Shown in pieces: positions 27,030 to 34,374 of a stretch of DNA of 64,000 nt. The notes beneath the pieces are model-generated. The model was not told where the DNA came from. It saw only the letters and a list, made by a program, of their open reading frames with translations, and did not search any database. Within the stretch, counting starts at the first letter, position 1, and every line of letters begins with the position of its first letter. This DNA comes from Chlorobiota bacterium. GTDB taxonomy: Bacteria; Bacteroidota; Ignavibacteria; OLB7. The translations under genes and the position numbers were made by a program. Location of the stretch: the NCBI GenBank assembly GCA_016710285.1, contig JADJXR010000001.1, positions 62,001 to 126,000 of the forward strand, given 5' to 3'.

Positions 27030-27894
27030 GCAAGTTTACCAAGCGGCGAAGGGCGGAGATTTCGCGGCGGGTCAGGGGCCGCCACTCGCCGCGGGCAAGG
27101 CCGCGAACGGTAAGCCCGGCATACTGGGAGCGATGCAGCCGCACGACGGTGTAGCCGAACTCCTCAAACAATCGCCGGACCTCGCGGTTCTTCCCTTCGC
27201 GCAGTTGGATGCTGAGCACGCGGGCATCGCGTTCCTCCACAAACAGCTCGCACGGCTGGGTCTCCTCCCCATTTTCAAACGTCACCCCGGCGGCAATTTT
27301 GCGGGCGTGGCGATTCTCCAGCGGCTTATCAAGCTCCACATCGTACAGGCGTTCAACGCCGTAGCGGGGGTGCATCAGGCGGTGGGAAAGGTCGCCATCG
27401 TTGGTGAGAAGAAGCACGCCGGTGGTGTTGCGGTCCAGGCGGCCAACGGGGTAGATGCGGTCGTGATATTCCACAAGGTCCAGCACCGTCCGGCGGCCAC
27501 GCTCGTCGCTGGTGGTGGTGATGGTGTCCTTCGGTTTGTTCAGCAGGACGTAGGAATGGCGCGGCGGGTCGCTGATCAGCTTGTTGTCAATCGTGACCTT
27601 ATCGTTCCCTTTCACACGGGTCCCAAGCTCCGTCACCACGCTGCCATTAATTTTCACCCGCCCTTCGCGGATCATCTCATCGGCAGCCCGGCGCGAGGCC
27701 GCGCCAGAATCGGCAATCACTTTGTTGAGCCGCACCCCTTCGTTCTTTGCCGAGGAAGTTTTTTGCGAAGAAGTTTTTTGCGAAGAAGCCTTCGGCGAAT
27801 GGGTTTTCGGCGAGGAAGGTTTTTGCGAGGAAGCCTTCGGCGAATGGGTTTTCGGCGAGGAAGATTTCTGGATTGGTTTCCGCTTGTTCATCAT
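27016..27894 (-). CDS. RsuA/RluB-type pseudouridine synthase with repetitive basic tail
   Basis: Ribosomal RNA pseudouridine synthase, 292 residues from the first of two ATGs (27894, MMNKRKPIQ); the frame opens seven codons earlier. The S4 domain is VRLNKVIADSGAASRRAADEM...VKING; the catalytic aspartate is in GRLDRNTTGVLLLTNDG; KPKDTITTTSDERGR and EGKNREVRRLFEEFGY are diagnostic of the RluB/RsuA group. The N-terminal 50 residues are a Ser/Lys/Pro/His-rich linker built from SSPKTHSPKASSQK repeats that is not part of the family core. It is the first gene of the four-gene minus-strand run. RluB versus RluE/F specificity is not resolvable here. Confidence 0.93.
   Translation of the reverse strand: MMNKRKPIQKSSSPKTHSPKASSQKPSSPKTHSPKASSQKTSSQKTSSAKNEGVRLNKVIADSGAASRRAADEMIREGRVKINGSVVTELGTRVKGNDKVTIDNKLISDPPRHSYVLLNKPKDTITTTSDERGRRTVLDLVEYHDRIYPVGRLDRNTTGVLLLTNDGDLSHRLMHPRYGVERLYDVELDKPLENRHARKIAAGVTFENGEETQPCELFVEERDARVLSIQLREGKNREVRRLFEEFGYTVVRLHRSQYAGLTVRGLARGEWRPLTRREISALRRLVNLHDEV
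27785..27868 (-). repeat. 45-bp coding tandem repeat in the pseudouridine synthase tail
   Basis: The string aagccttcggcgaatgggtt followed by ttcggcgaggaag occurs twice with a 45-base spacing (27786 and 27831), encoding 15-residue Ser/Lys/Pro units; shorter aagttttttgcgaag duplications flank it. Copies are almost identical in DNA. Confidence 0.8.
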
Positions 27895-28206
27895 GCCGGC
27901 AAAGATACCACGCAACCGCAGCGAAGTCGGGAAACGGAGAGTAATGGTTGAACCCGCCGCGCCCCCCTGCTTCGCCCTATCGGGCGAAGCGTTCCCCCCA
28001 ATGCTGGGGGGAAATGAGGTCTAGTTCTCTCTACATCTCACGGAGCAGCCCACCAGTTTTCTCCGAACCCTCCCGAAGCGTTCCCCTCCAACGGAGGGGT
28101 GCCCGACAGGGCGGGGTGGGTTCGGCGAAGCCACCGAACACGCGGTGCTTTCTGTTGGCTCCGGATGGCTCTGATCCTGAGATTCGGAAAATGGGCGCGG
28201 TTTTGC

Positions 28207-28254
28207 GGGTGTCCCCAACCCACCCCCCAGCCCCCTCCCAAGAGGGGGAGCCGC
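28207..28254. repeat. dispersed inverted repeat, family C-like
   Basis: cccaacccaccccccagccc leading into CCCCCTC ccaa GAGGGGG and gagccgcg; same architecture as 19411-19485 with a shorter loop. Confidence 0.55.
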
Positions 28255-28283
28255 GCACGGAGCCAACGCACGAAAACCGAAGA

Positions 28284-28377
28284 TGACGCCGAAGGCTAAA
28301 GACTTTTTATCAATCCCGACGAAGGTCGGGGCGGCTACCCTTGCGGGGGTTGCTCCGATTCAATCGGGGCGGCTACC
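28284..28377 (-). repeat. dispersed repeat family B, inverted copy
   Basis: Complement of the family core: gccgaaggctaaagactttt, tatcaatcccgac, gaaggtcggggcggctaccc, then a shorter ccgattcaatcggggcggctacc unit. Confidence 0.75.
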
Positions 28378-28447
28378 TCCCCCCCTCCATCAACTGCCGC
28401 TGCAAGCGGGTGCGGGTTGGCAACGGGGCATTCTGTAATTTCACTCC

Positions 28448-29338
28448 ATGAATCATGGCTGCTGGCTTCGGCTGTTTCTGTTGCTGCTTGGGCTGATGGT
28501 GGCCCGGCCGGTTGCTCCATTGCCGGGGCAGTTGCCTCCGTTGCCGGAGGCGGAGCGGACCAGCGGCGTGGTGGTGCTGGTGGCCGATGCACGAACCGGA
28601 AAACTGCTTGGCGGGGTTCGTGCCGATCAGGCATTCCAGCGGACCTACTTCCCCGGCTCCATTTTCAAAATCGCCATTGCCGTTGCGTGGATGCAGCGCG
28701 GTGGGTTCAATTCCCGAACGGAATTCACCTGCACCGGCCACGACACGGTGGCCGGAACGCCGGTCCGCTGCTGGCTGGGAACGGGGCATGGGAAGGTGCG
28801 GTTTGTTCCGGCGTTTGCGGGGTCGTGCAACCTCTATTTTCAGCATATCGCCGCCGGCATCAGCCACCCTGAGTTGCTTCGGGCGGCGAAGCAGTTGGGG
28901 ATGATCGGGCCGTGCAACTTCCCCGGGGAACCAATCGGCGCGCCGGCGGTGCCGCAGATCAACGTCCAGAATCTTCTTGGCGAATCGTTCGCCGTCTCCC
29001 CTGCCCAGATGCTTCGGCTTGCCCTGACGCTTGCCACGCGGGGGCGGCTGGCAATCGCCCCGTTCCAGCTTTCCGGAACGCGCTATCGCCCGCTGTATCA
29101 GGGGCTTCGCCAGTGCGTCCAGAAGGGAACCGGGAAAGGGGCGTGGCACAGGGCGTTCACGGTGAGCGGAAAAACCGGGACGGTGTATCGGGACGGAACG
29201 CGCCGCCGCACGGCCGGTTGGTTTGTTGGGTTTGCGCCGGCGGACCGCCCACGGTACGCGGTGGTTGTGCTGAATCCCAACGGAACCGGAAGCGATGCGG
29301 CGGGCATTGCCGGGGCGGTGTTCGGGAGGCTGATGTGA
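28448..29338 (+). CDS. stand-alone penicillin-binding transpeptidase domain protein
   Basis: 296-residue exported or membrane-anchored protein with only a PBP transpeptidase core. A hydrophobic segment (LRLFLLLLGLMVARPVAPL, 7-25) leads in. The three active-site motifs are in order: SIFK at 71-74 (PGSIFK), SCN at 126-128 (the SxN motif) and KTGT at 242-245. The stretch FTCTGHDT...CWLGTGHGKV matches the corresponding region of class B PBP2/SpoVD-type enzymes. It lacks the N-terminal dimerisation/pedestal domain of class B PBPs, so it is less than half the usual 600 residues. Its TGA shares a base with the ATG of the next gene (TGATG), showing coupling to the SpoIID-like protein. Could be a peptidoglycan cross-linker, a carboxypeptidase or a beta-lactam-binding sensor. 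Confidence 0.88.
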   Translation: MNHGCWLRLFLLLLGLMVARPVAPLPGQLPPLPEAERTSGVVVLVADARTGKLLGGVRADQAFQRTYFPGSIFKIAIAVAWMQRGGFNSRTEFTCTGHDTVAGTPVRCWLGTGHGKVRFVPAFAGSCNLYFQHIAAGISHPELLRAAKQLGMIGPCNFPGEPIGAPAVPQINVQNLLGESFAVSPAQMLRLALTLATRGRLAIAPFQLSGTRYRPLYQGLRQCVQKGTGKGAWHRAFTVSGKTGTVYRDGTRRRTAGWFVGFAPADRPRYAVVVLNPNGTGSDAAGIAGAVFGRLM

Positions 29339-30393
29339 TGCTTGCCACACTGCTGTTGCTCTGCTCCATTTTGGCATCGCCAGAAACGGCTCCACCGGTG
29401 GAGCCTGCGGTGCGGTTGCTTCTGTTTGCGCAATCCACGCCCCGCAGCGTGGTGATCTCCTCAACTACCCCCTTCACGTTCACCATTGGGGGAACGGAGG
29501 GGCAATCGAGCGAGCAAGCAAGCAGCGGAACACGGATTGAGGTCACTGTGGCGAAGGATGGCGGCGTGATTGCGCAGGGGCATGGCGGAGCAGAGGTGAA
29601 GATTGTGGGAGAAGGGATAATGCTGCAATCGGATGGACGGCGGCGGCGCGTTTCTGGGGAGCTACGGATTGCCGCAGCGGCTGGGCAACTGATGGTGGTG
29701 GCCACGATTCCGGAGCGGGAATATCTAACGGTGGCGCTGGCATCGGAATCCACGGTTGGCGAGCCGTTGCAGTATTTGATTGCCCTTTCGGTGCTGCAAC
29801 GGAACTACCTGCGGACCCACCGTGGCCGCCACCAACCCAGCGCGGACCTTTGCGACAACACCCATTGCCAACGTGCCGACAACATCAATCCTTCCCCCAC
29901 GGCCAAGCGGGCCGTTGCCGAATCGGAGCGGGTGCGGTGTGTGGTTGGGAACATCTATCCCTGCTACTACTCTGCAAACTGTGGCGGGCGGACCTTAACG
30001 CCGCAGCAAGTGTGGCACAAGGAGGAACCTGGATACCGTTCGGTGGCGTGTGGTTTCTGCAAGCGTGGGAAATGGCACCGGTGGAAACGGGCGGCCAGGG
30101 CCACGCCGCAGCTTGAGGAATTGGTGAAACAAGCCCCCTTCCCTCCCTTCATCAACGATGATTTTAAGATTGCTGTTGGGCGGGCAATTGGGTTCAACGT
30201 GGTGCTAAGCAACACGGTGGAGAAGATTGAGCGGCGCAACGGGAAATTTTGGTTCAGCGGGCGCGGGTTTGGGCACCGCGTGGGGCTATGCTGCGCCGGC
30301 GGGGTAACGCTTGCGCGCCGGGGGAAATCGGCCACGCAGATCCTGCAATGGTATTTCCCCGACGCAGCAATCGCAGTAATCGGGAAGGAGTGA
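29338..30393 (+). CDS. SpoIID/LytB-domain protein (putative peptidoglycan lytic enzyme)
   Basis: 351 residues from the ATG at 29338. A signal-like hydrophobic start (MLATLLLLCSILASPE) is followed by a beta-rich region and the SpoIID/LytB domain: EYLTVALASESTVGEPLQYL holds the conserved glutamate, then NTHCQ (usual TTHCQ), a Cys-rich CYYSANCGGRTLTPQ (usual S..GG.T), and at the C-terminus GRGFGHRVGLCCAGGVTLAR...LQWYFPDA, corresponding to GRGxGHGVGMSQxGAxxxAxxG...ILxxYYPG. SpoIID of Bacillus is a lytic transglycosylase acting on denuded glycans. Overlap with the upstream transpeptidase gene suggests a two-protein peptidoglycan function. Cysteines replace Ser/Gln near the last motif, as in some Gram-negative members. 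Confidence 0.87.
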   Translation: MLATLLLLCSILASPETAPPVEPAVRLLLFAQSTPRSVVISSTTPFTFTIGGTEGQSSEQASSGTRIEVTVAKDGGVIAQGHGGAEVKIVGEGIMLQSDGRRRRVSGELRIAAAAGQLMVVATIPEREYLTVALASESTVGEPLQYLIALSVLQRNYLRTHRGRHQPSADLCDNTHCQRADNINPSPTAKRAVAESERVRCVVGNIYPCYYSANCGGRTLTPQQVWHKEEPGYRSVACGFCKRGKWHRWKRAARATPQLEELVKQAPFPPFINDDFKIAVGRAIGFNVVLSNTVEKIERRNGKFWFSGRGFGHRVGLCCAGGVTLARRGKSATQILQWYFPDAAIAVIGKE

Positions 30394-30479
30394 TGTGGGG
30401 GAAAAATGGGAAGCTCCGTTGATGGATGTGCTTGCCTATCAGTTCCCCCCTCATCTCATCTTGTGCCCCCAACCGCAGC

Positions 30480-31601
30480 TTACCGGAGCGGCCTCCAGGC
30501 GCCATCAATGTAGATGAACGGCCATAGGTCTCTGTCAGTCGCACCTGAATTTAGTATGCGTGTTGGGGTGCTTTGAACCCGTACGTTGTCGTCAACATCG
30601 CCGTTATAGACCCATACCACTTGGCCTTCAATCACGCCAGTTGTGGAAAGCGTCAGGTCCGATCTGGATCCATCCGAGCCGCCATCAGTTACTTTGATAA
30701 TTGCTGCGTTATTTGGCGCGGTAAACGCAGCTCCATTTGGATGGGCGATTGAGGCAACCGAATAGACCAGTCGCCCGCTAGACATCTGCAACCCGATAGC
30801 ATCGCTTCCCGCCACGGCAATGGTCATTCCTTTGTTCACATCGCCGCCGGTTCCGGTCATGTTGATATCAACGCCGGTTGCCGTTGTGCTGCCGCCGCCT
30901 GCGCCACTAAAATCGCCGCTGCTTGCCACCGAAAGGACAGTTTTGTTGATGGCATTGGTTGTGGTGTTGGTGGCATCGTTATCCACCACCATCGTGGTTG
31001 TGCTTGCAGTTTTTGCCCCGCTGATATTGAAGTTGGAGGCTTGCCCCGCGCCGCTGTTGGTGATGTCGAACAGCGTGCTTGCGCTGCTGGTGGTGTTGCT
31101 AAATGGGAGCGTCAGCCCGCTGGCGGTTGCCCACTCCAACGTGCCAGCCGTTGCGGTTGCCCCAGTTGCCAGCCGCAGCACTTGGCCATCGGTTCCGTTG
31201 GCTGCCGGAAGCGTGTAAGTGATGTCGTTGGCTTGTGTCTGCGCTTTGAACGCTGTGTAGTTGGTGCCGCTTGGGAATGCCCCTGCAGTGTTGTACGCCT
31301 CGAAGAACCGTAGCTCGCTTGGTGCGTTGTTGTTGTTGGCAAGCCAGAGATTGGTGTTGCCGAAGACCGCTACGTTGGCATCGGTGATCGTCATGTCATT
31401 GCTCCCAGTATTGCCGCCAAGGAAGCCGAAACTGCGGGCGGCACTCAGCGTTAGCCCACGACCGCCGGGGATTGCCGAATAATCGCCGGCTGCCGTGTTG
31501 CTCCGGCCGCCACCCACCGTCGAATAGATCTGCGATGCCGTGTTGCTCTCCCCCACCCACGGTCGAAGTACTCCCCGATGCCGTGTTGTTCGCTCCGCCA
31601 C
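30480..31601 (-). CDS. fibre-like exported repeat protein, C-terminal fragment (after frameshift)
   Basis: Second part of the gene whose first part is 31396-32604. Its true beginning is around GESNTASQIYSTVGGGRSNT, which continues the head repeat of the intact relative at 40362-42095 in frame; the apparent start MAERTTRHR is an artefact of the shift. It proceeds through GGRGLTLSAARSFGFLGGNTGSN and a LPAANGTDGQVLRL module shared with the relative, then diverges into a unique C-terminus (ITNSGAGQASNFNISGAK..., ending with VQSTPTRILNSGATDRDLWPFIYIDGAWRPLR) instead of the tail-fibre-type beta domain. That last domain resembles bacterial or phage proteins ending in a short beta sheet with a WR motif; function unknown. 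Confidence 0.7.
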   Translation of the reverse strand: MAERTTRHRGVLRPWVGESNTASQIYSTVGGGRSNTAAGDYSAIPGGRGLTLSAARSFGFLGGNTGSNDMTITDANVAVFGNTNLWLANNNNAPSELRFFEAYNTAGAFPSGTNYTAFKAQTQANDITYTLPAANGTDGQVLRLATGATATAGTLEWATASGLTLPFSNTTSSASTLFDITNSGAGQASNFNISGAKTASTTTMVVDNDATNTTTNAINKTVLSVASSGDFSGAGGGSTTATGVDINMTGTGGDVNKGMTIAVAGSDAIGLQMSSGRLVYSVASIAHPNGAAFTAPNNAAIIKVTDGGSDGSRSDLTLSTTGVIEGQVVWVYNGDVDDNVRVQSTPTRILNSGATDRDLWPFIYIDGAWRPLR

Positions 31602-32604
31602 CCACGGTCGAATAGTTCTCCGATGCCGTGTTGGTCACTCCTCCACTCACGGTCGAATAGCTCTCCGATGCCGTGTTGGCATTTCCTCCACTCACGGTCG
31701 AATAGCTGTTCGACGCCGTGTTGTCCCTTCCGCCACCCACGGTGGCATACCTCTGATCGGATGTTGTTCCCGCGTTATCCCCTGCACGGTTGTTCTGCCC
31801 ACCACCCACCACGCCATAGTCATCGGTGATCGTGTTCAAGAAGCCATTGGCCCCACCGCCGGCCAGCGTTGCACCAACCACACCAGCCGTCACGCTGTTC
31901 CCGTTGAACCCGCCAATGATGTTCGGGCTGGTGGCGTTTGGCTCGAACCGCATCACTCGGCGGCGGCCTTCGGTGGCGGTGCCGGCTTCATCCACGTGAA
32001 TCTCGAACGGCTCGTCGTCGGTGGTCCCCACGAAGTTCGTTCCGGCGGTCGTGCCCGCGTTCCCCGTTAGATTCCAGCCGCTGCTGGCGGCTGCCGCCCA
32101 CTCCAACGTTGCAGCAGTGAGCGTTGGTGCCGGGATGCTGGCAATCTGCAGCACTTGCCCGGCGGTTCCGTTGACAGCTGGCAGCGTGTAGGTGATGTTG
32201 TTGGCTTGCGCTTGGGCAACAAACTCCGTGTAGTCAGTTCCCCCAGGCTCGGTGATGCGAAGTCCGCTTCCAAGCTGCAAGTTTCCACTCAGGAAAAGAT
32301 GCCGCCACCGGAAAGTCCCCGATCCTAAATCGTAGAGATTATCGGTGCCCGGGAGCAGATGCCCTGAGACAGATTGCGTCCCCCCCGATGGCGTGGAAAT
32401 CAAGAACTGCCCCGCGCCAGCCGGATCGGGAATGGTTAAGGTCCCTCCGGTAATTGGACCGGTCGGCGTTTGAATGGTGATGGCATTGCCGTTGTTGTCA
32501 TCCAGAACAAGTTTCTCTGCTCGTAGATCGCGGTTTTGCGCTGTTGCTGTTAGAACCGTACAGGCCACGGCTGTGGCCAGCGAAAGTGTGAGCCGTATGA
32601 ACAT
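31396..32604 (-). CDS. fibre-like exported repeat protein, N-terminal fragment (before frameshift)
   Basis: Starts MFIRLTLSLATAVACTVLTA (signal peptide ending TATAQ) with AGAGGA before the ATG, then the shared module NRDLRAEKLVLDDNNGN...IPDPAGAGQFLISTPSGG. The middle contains a YadA-head-like run of 14-residue repeats: YSTVSGGNANTASES, YSTVSGGVTNTASEN, YSTVGGGANNTASGS. It is more than 90 percent identical by eye to the intact gene 40362-42095 up to VGGGE; there gtgttgctctccc replaces gtgttgagctctccc, a 2-base deletion at 31545/31546, and the frame then runs into about 45 nonsense residues. Real product would be 30480-32604, about 708 codons. Confidence 0.75.
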   Translation of the reverse strand: MFIRLTLSLATAVACTVLTATAQNRDLRAEKLVLDDNNGNAITIQTPTGPITGGTLTIPDPAGAGQFLISTPSGGTQSVSGHLLPGTDNLYDLGSGTFRWRHLFLSGNLQLGSGLRITEPGGTDYTEFVAQAQANNITYTLPAVNGTAGQVLQIASIPAPTLTAATLEWAAAASSGWNLTGNAGTTAGTNFVGTTDDEPFEIHVDEAGTATEGRRRVMRFEPNATSPNIIGGFNGNSVTAGVVGATLAGGGANGFLNTITDDYGVVGGGQNNRAGDNAGTTSDQRYATVGGGRDNTASNSYSTVSGGNANTASESYSTVSGGVTNTASENYSTVGGGANNTASGSTSTVGGGEQHGIADLFDGGWRPEQHGSRRLFGNPRRSWANAECRPQFRLPWRQYWEQ

Positions 32605-32685
32605 TGTATCCTCTGTTGTTCAAGCGTATTGTGACTGTACCTGTGCAATTCCAGCCCCTGCAATCGAGAGAGGGGGGGGCGTTGG

Positions 32686-32719
32686 CTCCACGATCAAGTC
32701 TCTACTCTTGATCGTGGAG
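32686..32719. terminator. perfect 13-bp hairpin after the 32734-39895 gene
   Basis: CTCCACGATCAAG / CTTGATCGTGGAG with an 8-base loop, 14 bases past the stop at 32734. No U-run, so either a stem-only terminator or an mRNA-stabilising end. Confidence 0.65.
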
Positions 32720-32733
32720 GTTATCCATGTTCC

Positions 32734-34374
32734 TTACTGGGTCTCGATCACATGGTAGCTGAATTGATGGCTTGTTGAAGCCGCTGGCAAACCATTGAAG
32801 TTGACGGTGAACCCTGTTGTTGTTGCTGTGACGTGAACACCAACACCAACACCAGCACCGTTGGCTGGGGTCACCACCACAATCGGAGCAGTGCCGTAAG
32901 GGAGGTTGAACGTTACCGTTGTCTGTGCACCGGTTGCGGGGGTTCCGTTGGTTGTAATGTTCAACAATCCTGCAACGTCCGTTGCCCGTGTCAGTACGGC
33001 GGTGGCAACGCCTGCGCCCAGCGTTCCAGTTGTTGGTGCTGTGGTCTGTTGCGAGGTCACGTGCCCGTTGGCAATCGCCACGCGTGAGTTTGTCACCGAT
33101 GTTGCGCCGTTGACCAGGACGCGCACGCCACCAGCACCGCTGTTATCAATCGCGAAGGTTTGGTCGGCGGCGTTGTTGCGGTCAACACCGGATTCGGAGA
33201 TGGTGAGGTCCGTGCCGGCTCCGCTGTTCACCACCACGTTGTCGGCAACGGTGACATCCCCCGCACTGTTGCTGATCTGCGATCCGGTTGTTGCAAGGAC
33301 GATGTTGCCTGTGGCGTTCACTGCGGTTGCGGTTCCGGTTCCGGCTGGGGTTGCCACCAGTGTTAATGCTGTGGCATTGTTGTTCCCCCCCGCTGCCTCC
33401 GACGTGATGCGTGCGCCCGTTGCCGCAGCGTTTGGTGCGGCCCCGGCATACGCAACGTCGAACAGGTGGTTGGTGCGGGGCGTTGCGGTGGCTTGCGCGC
33501 TGCTTACGCTGTACTGAACCGCTGTGTTTGCAATCACCGAGCCAATCGAACGCTTCAGCAAATCGCCGTTGTTGTCGGCAACGATGATGCCATCGTTTGC
33601 GCCCGGGCTATAGCTTCCGGTCAGCGCCGCACCACTTAGCGAACCCATCCGCACGTTCGCGGTTCCAGCGGTTCCGCTGGAGCGGATGGCGTTCATGTAG
33701 GTGGTGTTGGTGTTGCCGGTGCCGATGTAGCTGCCAGTAGTTAAGGTTGAAGGCCGGTCGGCATCGCTGCTTCCCAGATAGACATCGCCGCCGCCGTTGG
33801 CCACGATTGCAAAACGGTTTCCGGTGGAGCCAGTGGTTTGGAAGAACCCGCCAACCACTGCGTTGGTCCCGTTGCCAGCACCCGAGGCGGACCCATGCAC
33901 ACCAACCGCCAACCCGCTGTTTGTTCCCCCGGTGTTGTCTGCAATTCCAACAGCCCCATACGTGGTGGTGCTGGCTCCGGTGCCGGTGGTGGCTGCTTGG
34001 CCATACACGCCACGGCTGGTGGTGTTGCCGGTATTGTTTTGGCTGAACCCGGCAATGGCAACGCCGGTTGGCGGGGCAACTGGGGATGTTGCTGTTGAGG
34101 CAATCACGCCGTTTCCGGTTGCTCCCGTTTGTGCTTCCACCGCCACCGTTGATGCCTCAAAACTTCCCCCCGTGGCTGGGCGCGTTGTTCCCCCCACCGT
34201 TATCCCCGTACCGCTTCCTGCGGTGGCTGCGTTGTAAATAATGCCGGTTCCACCGGTGATTGTGATCCCCGTTCCAAGGTTATTACCCAGCCCCGCCGCC
34301 AATGCGGATCCCCGTTCCGGTGCCAGCAGCACTGGAAGAGACCGCAATGCCAGCATCGTTCGTTCCCGACGCAC
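32734..34374 (-). CDS. fibre-like exported repeat protein, C-terminal fragment
   Basis: Last of four frame fragments of one gene spanning 32734-39895. The credible part begins at about NNLGTGITITGGTGI; the first 30 residues are out-of-frame. It contains Gly/Thr/Ala-rich beta repeats (TGNGVIASTATSPVAPPTGVAI, GVYGQAATTGTGAS, AVVGGFFQTTGSTGN) typical of pseudo-symmetrical tail-fibre heads, then a C-terminal 150 residues almost identical to those of 42370-44808 (DRNNAADQTFAIDNSGAGG, VLVNGATSVTNSRVA, LTRATDVAGLLNITTNGTP) ending GTAPIVVVTPANGAG...GFTVNFNGLP...YHVIETQ. That terminal beta domain recurs in bacterial surface and phage tail proteins. Confidence 0.72.
   Translation of the reverse strand: MRRERTMLALRSLPVLLAPERGSALAAGLGNNLGTGITITGGTGIIYNAATAGSGTGITVGGTTRPATGGSFEASTVAVEAQTGATGNGVIASTATSPVAPPTGVAIAGFSQNNTGNTTSRGVYGQAATTGTGASTTTYGAVGIADNTGGTNSGLAVGVHGSASGAGNGTNAVVGGFFQTTGSTGNRFAIVANGGGDVYLGSSDADRPSTLTTGSYIGTGNTNTTYMNAIRSSGTAGTANVRMGSLSGAALTGSYSPGANDGIIVADNNGDLLKRSIGSVIANTAVQYSVSSAQATATPRTNHLFDVAYAGAAPNAAATGARITSEAAGGNNNATALTLVATPAGTGTATAVNATGNIVLATTGSQISNSAGDVTVADNVVVNSGAGTDLTISESGVDRNNAADQTFAIDNSGAGGVRVLVNGATSVTNSRVAIANGHVTSQQTTAPTTGTLGAGVATAVLTRATDVAGLLNITTNGTPATGAQTTVTFNLPYGTAPIVVVTPANGAGVGVGVHVTATTTGFTVNFNGLPAASTSHQFSYHVIETQ

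Larger units (their letters stand above)
27895..28447. other. intergenic gap packed with GC-rich hairpins
   Basis: 553 bases between divergent genes. Perfect inverted repeats: GCTTCGCCC/GGGCGAAGC (27969-27990), TTCCCCCC/GGGGGGAA (27992-28013), CCCCTCC/GGAGGGG (28083-28099), CCCCCTC/GAGGGGG (28231-28248). An inverted family B copy occupies 28284-28377. No credible gene. Confidence 0.6.
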
